A stretch of 64,000 nt of DNA. Origin: Takifugu bimaculatus. Its lineage: Eukaryota; Chordata; Actinopteri; Tetraodontiformes; Tetraodontidae. Position numbers and translations under genes: made by a program. Under the pieces are notes generated by a model. It saw nothing but the letters and a program-made list of their open reading frames with translations, was not told the DNA's origin and did not search any database. The stretch lies in contig CP034976.1 in the NCBI GenBank assembly GCA_004026145.2, positions 7,666,678 through 7,730,677 on the forward strand, given 5' to 3'. Positions 44,493 to 56,400 of the stretch are shown here, piece by piece. Within the stretch, counting starts at the first letter, position 1. Each line of letters begins with the position of its first letter.

Positions 44493-47400
44493 GTAAGTTG
44501 AATGTATGAATGGTTTCATACATCTGTACATGCTTTGATGTGTGATCGGTTTAGTGTTACGCTCCGTAAATTGCAAATGAAAAGGAACAATTAGTTGCAC
44601 GGCACTGTCTTTAAAATCACCACAGCAACTTTTCTTTTTCTTAAAGTTCAGATGAAAAAACACTTAGATTATTTTTTTAAAAAAATCCTTGACATTGGCA
44701 GACTTGCTAAACTAAGCTGCTGTATCATGTTTTGTCACTTTTTTCCCATGAGAGGTGATTTATTACACGGATTGTCATTTTTACCACATTTTATCTGAGC
44801 ATGGGGATTTATCTGCTCTCAGAAGTCATTTAGTCTGTCATTGTTGGAATCTGAATAATCGGAACCACATTTCCCTGTTTCTGTGTTGTTATCTTGTCAC
44901 ATCTCTCATAAACACAGCTTTTAAGTGGTTTGTGTGTAGGCAGACATCAGGAGCAATAAATGAAATTCTCCACCGTTCATTATTTTTAAGCTTGAATGCA
45001 TGTTTTATGCTGAACAGCTGATGTTATAGTTTGTGAGTGCATATTTTAGGGGCAAAAAAAGTCCATCAAAGTCGCTCCACTGTGAACACCCACCTGATTT
45101 ACTAATGGATGTCTGCTTTCGGTGACCATTCCCATCATCTTGCAGGATTGCTCTTTGCATTGGTTTGGCATTTGCACGAATAACCTCGAGGCTCTTGTTA
45201 ACAAGGATCAATATCTTGACTTTTACTTACCCAGGCTTATCGAATGATCCTGTCTCACTCCCTTTCACCCTGTCCTTTTCTTTAACTATTTACTCTTCTT
45301 TGTCAGTCAACGTTTATTGTGTTTTTTCCTCCTCCACACCTAATGTGCACCAATCCTAATCCACTTTCATCTTTTCTTTGATTTTTTTGGGGGGTCATGA
45401 TATTGGATTTTCTTTACAACTCTGAGGGGATTTAAAAAAAGAAAGAAACTCCCCTACATGGGCTTGTACAAGAAAGTTGGAGAATAAACTACTAGAAACA
45501 GGATCACTCGGTGTCTCAGTGCTGCAGTTTAATGCAGTTGTCAAAAAGAGTATTATCTTCAAAGACCCTGTACAGCAGTGTTCTATATTTGGCAGGAGGT
45601 GTCACATAACATTTCCTGCTGACGTTAATCACAAAAAAAAAAAAAAGTTTCCTCTTTTGCCAATCAAATTCTAGGGAGGAGGAGGAGATGAAGGGTACAT
45701 GAGAGGTTGTAAACGCACATGGGGACTGATGCACCACACAGACCCGAGCTTTATGTTATTTGTTAGCTAACCTTGTTCTTTGTAGAGTGGCGTAACCTGG
45801 CAACCAGGGTGGTTGATGTAACTGTTCCACCGTTTGATTAAGATCTGGCCGGCAGTGTTGTTTAATATCGCCTGAAAACCTGGATTTTGCAGTCTTTAAA
45901 TGGCTGGTGAGGCAAAGGAAATCAAAGGAAAGAAACAGAGACGACGGTGGAGGTTCTCTACATGGAATGCAAATTACTTATATATCTGATGCTTTTATCA
46001 TTTACCCAGCATACCGATTTCTTGATATTAACACCCTTTCTATCTGTAAAACCTGTAACTACAACATCTGAGAAGGAGAAGAAGATCACGCATCACGATA
46101 TTTGTTGAACATCACGCAGAATTGCATTTTTCTGTCCATCTTTGATTAGCAAAAGTTGAAGGAGGAGCGTGAAGCCAAGCGGGCCCAGCTGGATGGAAGA
46201 CATGACTACATCTTCAGCATCATGGCATCATGTCTGGGACTGGAGAAATCTGATCTGGAGGACGCCATACTGGAAGGAAATCAGGCAATATATTTTGTTT
46301 TTTTTTGCTGAAAACCATTTCATGTCAGGTCTGACATGAATCTCCTCTGAGAAAATTGCTGCCAGTGAACTGAACGTATATTTGATTTTGAGATACTTCT
46401 GTTTTGTTTAAGCATGTTTTCACACATTACCATCAGAGAGTGATGTTTCTGACTATGAATGCTGCGTTACGCTCTTTGACAGCTCGAACGGACGGAGCAA
46501 TTCTTTGCCGCCGACGGTCTGCCACACCTCATGTTCTTCTATCAGGAGCCAGAGCCAGTAGAAGCAGGTAACAGGAAAGTCTACACTCATTAATATCCCA
46601 TATACATAGGTAAAAATGGTATTATTCCTAGTTAAATCCAGAAATAAGCATCAATACTTTATCTTGTTGTTTGAAACATTTTTTTTTTGGTCTTGACAGG
46701 AGAGCCTGCGTCTTCCCACCTTGTTTCCCAGCAGCCTGCTCACAGAAAGAAGAACAAAGTGTTTGTGACAGATGGAAAGGATGAGGCGCTCACTGGAGTG
46801 TGTGTCTTCTTCACCAGAACCAACACTTCTAAGGCAATCACCTCAGAAAACATACACAAGGTGAGTCGCTTCACCACCAAGTGCCCTTAAAGAGCCTTAA
46901 CCTGTGAATACAGTCCAACCAAAGGCCACTAATGATAGATGATAGATGTTACTAACGTGACACATTTTTAATGCTATTGAGAAGCTCATGGGTCAATCAC
47001 CTATACTAATAATGGAAACTGGAGGAAGATGTGATCGACTCCCTAAATGTGGCAAAAACTGCTGTTTTAGAACTACGGCTTGCTAGGATTTCTAAGGATT
47101 TCACTGCAAAAGGTTTGTGATCTTTTCACATAGATCAACCTTTTTATGCAGATGGCTCGCTGTTAGATTTGCCTGGAGTAAGGAGCATTAAACTGTAGAA
47201 GTGGAAGGATCTCTCACTAATGAGGTTTAGTGGTAGTTGTATTTTTTCTCTTTCTAGGATGTCAGTTTTAATATGTTAGACACAAGAGAGGTGGGTCTCT
47301 TAAAAAGTGTGGAGCAATTGTTCACTAAAGTCTTCATCCCCACCATGAGGACCATGGATCATGGTTGGGGGGTTGCAAATAGCGCCCAGGCGAAGGCTGT

Positions 47401-50400
47401 TAAAGAGGATTTCATATCATCAATGGAATGCTTCGTGTCTGTTCTGGTCAGCTCCCAAGAGAGTCTGCAAGAAAAGGTAGGAAAGACCGGTGTTACACTT
47501 CAGTGACATGTTAATAGTGTAAGTCACTTTCCAGAACTGAGCCAAGTTCAGAATGTTCTATGTTTGTGGCTTTCATTTAGATTACCTTGAAAAAGTGTGA
47601 ATCTTTCGACCTGAAGCTGCTGAAGGAGGCCTCAGACTACAGGGCAGCAGCCAAAAGTGCAGAGACCAGAGAAAAGTTAGAGGGTTGCATGAAAGTCTGG
47701 ATAAAACAGATAGGGAGGGTACGTTGATGGGATCATTCAAACTCAATTTAATAACTTTGCATAACGTCTTATTAAACTGGAGGCGTGAATGTTCCCTAGG
47801 TCATAGCTGAGAGTGAGCAGCTGAGAATGGACAGCGATGACCTCGGACCTCGCGCCGAGCTGGATTACTGGAAGAAGCGAATGTCTTGCTGTAACTATTT
47901 GCTGGACCAACTCAAGAGTCCAGAAGTCAGCACTGTATTTGGTGTACTCTTAATGTCAAAATCAAAACTAATAAAGGTCAGACTTTTTTTACATTACATA
48001 AAGTTGTCAAGACTGTTTTTCCTCTTTCACTAAAAAGTTATGTTTCTTTGCAGACATGGCAGGAATTAGATACCAGGATAACAGATGTATTCAACGAAGC
48101 CAAAGACAATGTCAAGTACCTGTACAGTCTGGAGAAGTATTACGATCCCTTATACAACAGTGACCCTGTAAGAAAAGTGTTTTATACAACAGGACCCATT
48201 TTATCTGAAATCCTAAGCACACCATGTCTCTAGACTGTGAAAATGATGTTACACAGATTTTATTCTCTTCCTACATTACTTTTGAGCATACAAATATGCA
48301 AAATGCTGTCTTTTTTTCTCCCCAGGTGTCAATGGTAGATGCAATCCCAGGTTTAATCAATGCCATCAGGATGATACATACAATTTCCCGTTACTACAGC
48401 ATACCTGAAAACATTCGATCCCTGTTTGTAAAGGTAGCCATATTTTTGGCCAGTGGATGGTTTTAAGATTTTTAAGGATTTTGACCAGTGCGTCAATGTT
48501 TGCAGGTGAGCAACCAGATGATCACAGCTTGCAAGAACTATATCACTAACAATGGGGCAAATTCAATATGGGATCAGCCTCAGCAAGTTGTTGGGGACAA
48601 AATCAAGGCTGCAATCCACCTGAACCAGGTACCTGATGAGACGTTTGTTTTTGCAGTATGTTTGTGTTGCCGTCATTAGCTTTTGCTTTGCTCCACCCAG
48701 GGATTTAAATTAGATGAAATTTTTAAAAAATGCCACCACTACGCATATCCATTAAATGAGAAAAACAAAGTACAGAAGCAGCAAGAAATTCTTCCTGCTT
48801 AAATATTGATGACGCAATATCAAGCTGCATTTCCTAGGAGTACCAGCGGTACTTTCAGAGAGCCAAGGACAAGACGGAAAGTTCCCCTTCAGAGAAACAG
48901 ATCGGGACGGACAGCTTTGGGAAGTTGAAGACCTTCACGCAACGACTTAACAAAATTCTGGAGATGTTCAGCACAATCTCCACGTACTCTGTGCTGCGCA
49001 ACTCAAACATCGAAGGGCTGGAGACCACCGCCACCAGGTTTCAGGTGAGTCTTTCAGAAGAGAGTATCAGCCCTCATACTGAACCCACAGCAAAAGAAAA
49101 TAGTTGGGACTATAAAATACAGCTGCGTCAGATGTTATACCCTCGGACTGATAGTAAATATGTGTTTGCTTCTGCTTTCATGGATGCACAGACTGCAGAA
49201 ATGCTGGGCAAATGGGAGGTAATGACTAAAATATGTCATAGTCACATGAGCTGATTCCCATGGAGGATAACACACAGTAGAACATTTTGCAGACATTAAA
49301 TTCACCGCTGCGCATTACTCCTCATTGTGTGACAGCACTAACTGCATGATACACAACCACAACCTTTACTGTTGAGGCCTTTCATCCTCCTGTTTTCTGA
49401 GGATGACATTGATGTTTCTTTTCATTTCCTAGCACATATTTTGCATGCCATGCACGTTCTTGCTTTTAATATCATATTGAGATATTTGATGTTGACTTTT
49501 GGTATATTTTGCTATTGTTTTAGTTTACCCTTGCTTGGTAATAAGAATCTTAACTGATATTTCTTTCTGTTGTGTTGTGCAAAAATGTTATTTTCTGTTT
49601 AAAAGGCATACTTCATCACTATTAATTTAACCAGCCCCTGCCAAAATGCTGTCATCATCAAAACTATTAACATCTGAAGTATCAAAATATATAAAGTTGT
49701 ATGTTTATGAAGTTAGTCACAAGCTGCCAGCTAATATTGGAATAGATCAGTTTGTCTTTATTTACAACTGATCTGTTTTCTATTGATCTTTTACAGCACA
49801 AGCGGTTGACATAATTGTGTTTGTGTGACAGACTATTGTGACCAACATGAAGAAGAAACACTACAGCTTCCTCGACCACAGAAGAAACACCTTTGACAAT
49901 GACTTTGAGCAGTTCTGCAAAAGCACCTCAGAACTCAACGCAAGTTTCACTTTAAATACTGATGAACTCTTTTTATGCAAAAAAAACCCAAAACTTAACG
50001 GAAGTGACATGTGTTTTATTTATTTGTGTTATTTTGCCTTTCCTAATTCAGTATCAGTTGAAGAATTTCATGGAAACCACCTTGGGAAAAATTCAAAACA
50101 CAGAGAGTGCTCTAATAGTTTTAAAACAATTTGAAAGGTAAGTCACTAGCGTGGGTTGAAAAGTGCCCTAAAATTAAAAATCGCAAACAATTGAATGTCA
50201 CACTCCAAATAAATGTGTATAAATACATCATATAAATACATGTATATATTATACATGTAATGTATAAATACATTGTTTTGACATTGGTTATATGCTTTGA
50301 TGAGTCAACATTAACTCTGTTAGAAATATTAAATCTTCCCTTTAAATATTTATAATGGGTGAATTCAACTCAGACTGGGCATCCCCGACCTTGGCATTGA

Positions 50401-53400
50401 TGAGACCTATCAGCAGCTTCTACAGAGTTACTCCCATGACATCGAAATGGTGTCCAGAATATTCAAAGAACAGAGACAAGACCCCCCCATTGGTCGGAAC
50501 CTGCCACCCGTGGGAGGCCGTATTTTGTGGGCAAGACAACTATACAGCAAAATCCACAGTCCCATGGCTCTCTTTCAACAGGTTTTTGAATGTATAGAAT
50601 GCATTTTCACTTTCTTTGTTGTGGTGAAACCTTAAGTTACAGTGGAATATTTCTTCCAAACACAGCAGCCGGGTGTGTTGAACTCACCGCGGGCCAAAAC
50701 TGTCATCAGGAGCTATAACAGGCTCTCAAAGGTCCTGGTTGAGTATGAGATAGTCTACCATCGAACATGGATCGCACAGGTAACGCAAGAGGAAGTGTGC
50801 TGCTGGTTTATTTTTGTTCAGGGATTTCCTGAGACCCACATGTAACTACTCTGTTAACACCAGATGGAAGAAACTCAAGCGTGCCTGCAGGTCTCCTTAC
50901 TGGTCAGGTCTCCAGAGACAGGAGAACTGTTTGTAAACCTTGACCCGCAGATTTTGACCCAGATCGGGGAGGTGAAGTGTATGACCAGGATGAATTTGGA
51001 GATCCCACCCTTTGCTACTGTACTGCAGCAGAAGCATGACACCCTAAAACAAAATTACAACAAATTACAAGTAAGTTTTACTTTTTAAAATCAGATAAGC
51101 CTTGGATGGTTGAAAGCTCTTTTTTTTTTCTTTGCAGTTAATGTTAAATGAGAACAAACGCGTGCGAGCAAAGATTCAGCCTACTTTTGAACAGCTGGCT
51201 ACGCTGCATGTCGCTAAGGTAATTTCCTCCATCAGTTAATGCATTTACTCATGTAAATAAAGAACACAAATAAGTATGATTTCAAGCAATGAGTCTTAAA
51301 ATCTTTGAAATCAAGGAGAAACTCAAAAAAATGTAGATTTTCCCACCCCTGTGCCATGCAAGACAGTTAATTGAGCCCAGTGCTGCACACCAAAGATAAA
51401 GCTGTTAGCAATTTAAATGTAACAATTGACTGATGACCCTCATGGCTCCACTGAATCTTTTTTTTTTTTAAATATACATAAATTAATATAATCCACAATA
51501 AAGCAGCTATAAAACCAAGGACAAACGGCTGATTTTGCAGGTTGATAAAGCAATTCAGCCAGGATTGTCCTTCCTGAACTGGACATATCTGAACATAGAT
51601 AAATATCTGGCATGCATCAGCAAAGCTCTGGGTAAGCAAAGAAAGTCAGTATACACCGTGTTTTAAATATAATACAGCATAAACTGCCTCTTTCTCACCT
51701 ATTTTCATGTGTTCTTCCCAGTGGACCTTGAACTGTTGATGGACAGAGCAAATGATCTGGTAGAGATGAGGATAGATGCAGTCTTGCAGGAGATGAGTAG
51801 ATCCACACTCTGTGATTTACCAGAGGATGAAGCCATCACCTGTGAAGAGTTTGTTCGGACCACCAGGGTAAAAAGTTAAACCTCTCTCTGTGTCTGTGGA
51901 GGAAACACTCGGAGGAGAAGAAGCATTTCTTAATAGCAGTTGTCTCACAACATTAACATGGTTTTGATATGTTGATGCATTTTGGATAAGGGTAAATGTG
52001 TGGCCACAGTTATGAGATTCATTCTCTCACTGAAATATTTATTGTGCCTTTGACATAAACACATTTCTGTAGGATCTATGCATCAAGCAAGCCCAGGTTC
52101 TCAACGCTAAGAGCTCATTGGTGGAGGAGGCTGCTAATGAGCTCATCCACATGCTGTTGGAATTTGACAACAATCAGAAAGAGGAATCGGAGAAGAAGGA
52201 GGTAGAAAGCAGCACAGAATTAGAAGGTATGTTTAAACCTATAGTAGTTGGAATGGATCTACTAGTGGAGGCCAATATTCAGTTCTTTAAGCAAGCCACT
52301 GTATGTTGTGCTTGTTCCATTTCAGGTGACGTTGAGGTTCAGTTGGAGGGCCGCGTAGTGCCTAGAAAAACCCTTCCTCCAGTGAGCGTTGGGCCTTCCT
52401 CTCCTTTGGTGAGGAAGAGAAAGAAAAAGGACCTGACTGAGGTGATGGAGGAAGAAGCAAAGAAGCTGCTGTCCTACTTCAACCACCGCTGTGTGGAGTC
52501 CCTGCTCCGACTGACGCGCAGCAACTTGGAGATGTTACGCAAGCGTATCGAACAGCCCTCTGTCAATCCCTTTTCAGGTGCAGCTTGTATAACCATGTTG
52601 CTGTTTTTGTTCTTATTGTTTGATTTAATTGAATTTTGAATTTCAAGGCTGGCTGTCGCCATGTCACATGTGTATTGAATAAGTTTTTGTCTCTTTTTTT
52701 TAATCTCTACAAAGAAAAAATAATTAAAATATCCTATGACAGAGTAGCTCTTCTCACCCTGTAGCTGACAGTGACGTGCCTGGTCATGGCAAGAACGGTT
52801 GTCTGCAAGCAATTTTCAAAGTGAATGTCACACTCTCCATCCCTAACATCGCCACGGTCCCAACCCTTGAAGAGGTTCAGCAGGCTCTAAATCGTGGTGT
52901 GGGGTTTATTGTCAGTGTTAGCAGAGGAGTCGCCCAGTGGAGCAAAGAAAGGATCTCCAAGGTGTGTGTGAGCTACTGATGGAGGAAAAAGTTAGAAACA
53001 GTTTTGTTTTGTTTTTAAACTTAATCATTTTATCTCCATGCAGTTGACTGACCGATAAGCAAACCCTGTTGTTTTGCAGAAAAAACTCAATGAAAGAAGG
53101 TTGGCAGCTCTGAAACAGGACACCTCTGAGAGCGACACAGAGGATGGAACATCATGCAAAAGTCTAAATGGTATCTGAGGACAAAAGACATCAAATGACT
53201 TTACGGCTGGAGTTTAATAATTTGTTCTTGTTAATCAGGACAGATTTGTCTACATGTTCATGCTTGCAATTTCCTCTAAACTTTCAGAGGACAGCATTTC
53301 AGACAAGACATCGGTCACTCAGGTCATTCCATTCCAGGCTAGAAACTACTACAAGAGTGTGTCTGAGAACAAGGAGATAACCAAGCTATTGTCTGTTCTC

Positions 53401-56400
53401 AGCAGCTCCATCAGCTCCAGCAAAAAGGTTTACAATACTCTTTACAATTCTATAAGGAGAAATGAACCTGACCTCTCTCAATGTCATTCTTTTAAATTGT
53501 GAGCAGGAAGTGATGGCTGCTCTACATAGTTTTAACAGTTACCACCACATCTGGAAGAAGGACCGTGAGGATGCCATGAGGAAGTATGACAAGCTCGATA
53601 TTTGCATGCTTCTCTGGCTGTGGAGAGCTGAGTTTTTTTCTTCTTTTTTACTTTTCTTTTACAGGTTTATCCAAGACAGCCCTACACTGTCTGAGTTCGA
53701 GAGCCAGATCATCTTCTATCGAAACCTTGAAATGCAAATAAGTGCTGAACCAGAATACATTGTTGTCGGAGCTCTGGCTCTGTTCACAGGTAATAATATA
53801 CATCGTAATGCTTCTGTGACATCATGACCATTAACTCAGCAGTATAAAAATGTTGTGCAGTGCCAGGTTAAAATTGCTTAATTGCAATTTTAAATAAATT
53901 GTAATTTGTTTATTTAATTTATTTCTCCATCGCAGTCGATCTGAAGTTGGCCCTGACTTCCGAAACCAAGAGTTGGATGGCAGATTACGGAGCCCTGTGT
54001 AACAGAAAATATCAGTCGGAGATGGAGCAAATCTTTGCCTTCGTGGATGAAGCAGGAAAGAAACTGAATCGGCAGATCAAAGATCTGGACGACATTCGCA
54101 TTGCCATGGCAGCCCTCAAAGAGATCAGAGACCATCAGATAACTATTGATTTTCAAGTCGGTCCTATAGAGGTAAAAAAATAAAATTCATTATGGGAGAG
54201 GAGAACGATTGAGATAACTAATGTTGGAATAAAGAAGTACTGTAGTATGTTGTTTTCTTTCTCAGGAGTCCTATGCCATGCTCCATAAATATGGGCTGTC
54301 AGTGGCAAAAGAGGAGGCTGATAAAGTGGATACTCTGCGTTACACCTGGGATAAGCTGCTATCACGGAACAGCGAGTTGCAGAATGAGTTGTTTGCGCTG
54401 CAGCCTAAATTCCGTGGAGAGCTCACCAGAAATGTAGAGGCCTTCCAGGAAGACTGTCACCAGTTTTACTTGGATTATGAAAAGGTAAATGAAAGGAGCG
54501 ATAAGAAAAAGATACAAATGCACTTGTTCGGCACAGAAAAACCTAAATGTTAAACTCAACTTTTCTACTTTAGGATGGTCCCCATGGTGTTGGGAATAGC
54601 CCCTCAAGATGCAAGCGATAGACTTATCATGTTTCAGGTTTGTTACGTACAACCTGTGGTAATGATGATCATTTTAATTCCTTGCAAATTGAATAAAAGC
54701 GACTCTTTGTTTTGTCTTCATTTCACATTTAAAGAATCGGTTTGACAACCTGTTCAGGAAGTACATCACCTACACGGGTGGAGAGGAGTTGTTTGGGATT
54801 CCTGTTACCCAGTATCCCCAGCTGCTGGATATAAAGAAGCAGCTAATTCTGCTGCAGAAACTGTATGGCCTTTACAACACTGTCATTGAGACAGTCAATG
54901 GCTACTACGATATCCTATGGGCGGATATCAACATTGAAAAGATCAATAACGAGCTACTGGACTTTCAGACAAGGTCTCGCTCTCTCCCTCTCTCTTTCAA
55001 TTTGAATTTTAAATTTAAAAAAAAGCCTATTCAGAACATTTATTTATGACCACCCTATTCTTTAATAAATAGATGCCGCAAGCTGCCAGGTGCCATGAAG
55101 GAGTGGCAGGCTTTCCTGGACCTCAAGCAAACCATTGATGATTTCAATGAGTGCTGCCCCCTTCTGGAGCTCATGAGTAACAAGGCTATGATGACCCGCC
55201 ACTGGAAGAGAATTACCGAGGTCAGTGAAACAAACAGTGAAGACACCAGTTCATTAATGTAATCAAGTCTGTTGGCTCAGTATGTGAATTGACCCACTTA
55301 ATTTGGTTTTGGGTCAAGGTGACTGGACGCAACTTTGAGGTGGAAACTGAAACGTTCAAGCTACGGAACATCATGGAAGCACCTCTGCTCAAGTATAAAG
55401 AGGAAATTGAGGTAATTTTGAACGGTTGGGACGGACAACATTTTATCATCCCTTCTTCTGAGCAAGTGGTTGTGTTTTTTCTGCAGGATATCTGTATCAG
55501 TGCAGTGAAGGAAAGGGATATTGAGCAGAAGCTGAAGCTGGTGATCGCTGAGTGGGACAACAAGACCTTCACATTTGGCAGTTTTAAGAACCGTGGAGAA
55601 CTGCTGCTTAGAGGAGACAGCACAGCGGAGATCATCAGCAGCATGGAGGACAGCTTGATGATTTTGGGCTCCCTTTTGAGCAACAGGTATCATATATTAG
55701 CTAAAGGCAGTATTTCTACAGCTCTTATATGAAATTTACTCTATTTAATGTAATCCCTCTGGCAGATACAACACCCCGTTTAAACCCCAGATTCAGAAGT
55801 GGGTTCAGAATCTCTCCAACACAACTGATATTGTAGAGAACTGGATGACTGTTCAGAACCTCTGGGTCTACTTAGAGGCTGTTTTTGTGGGTGGAGACAT
55901 TGCTAAACAGCTGCCGAAGGTACATTTCATCATAGACAGTAATATGTAATGTCAAAAGTCAAAAGTCATCCCAATGCAATGAGTGGTAATCAGATTTTTC
56001 TATTTTATTTGGATTTTTTTAAATCGACTCTTAGGAGGCAAAGCGGTTCTCTAATATTGACAAATCATGGGTAAAGATCATGATGCGCGCCCATGAGATG
56101 CCCAATGTAGTTCAGTCGTGTGTTGGAGACGAGACCATGGGGCAGCTGCTTCCTCACCTTCATGAACAATTGGAGATCTGCCAGAAATCTCTTACAGGGT
56201 CAGTACACAGGACTTAAATCCCATCTTAAATCCTGGGGGTGTGGGAGGGGAGGATTTTCTTGCATTTTACTCTTCTCCTGTGGTTTCTTTTTCTTCCTAT
56301 CAAACAGCTATTTGGAGAAGAAGCGTCTGCTCTTTCCCCGTTTCTTCTTTGTCTCTGATCCTGCCCTGCTGGAAATCTTGGGCCAGGCCTCTGACTCCCA

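Noticed and set aside
45900..45907. ATG followed by a GTGAGG donor downstream of the intronic X-box as an alternative dnah5 exon 1
   Set aside because: Splicing to exon 2 from there gives the wrong phase and a stop within eight codons.
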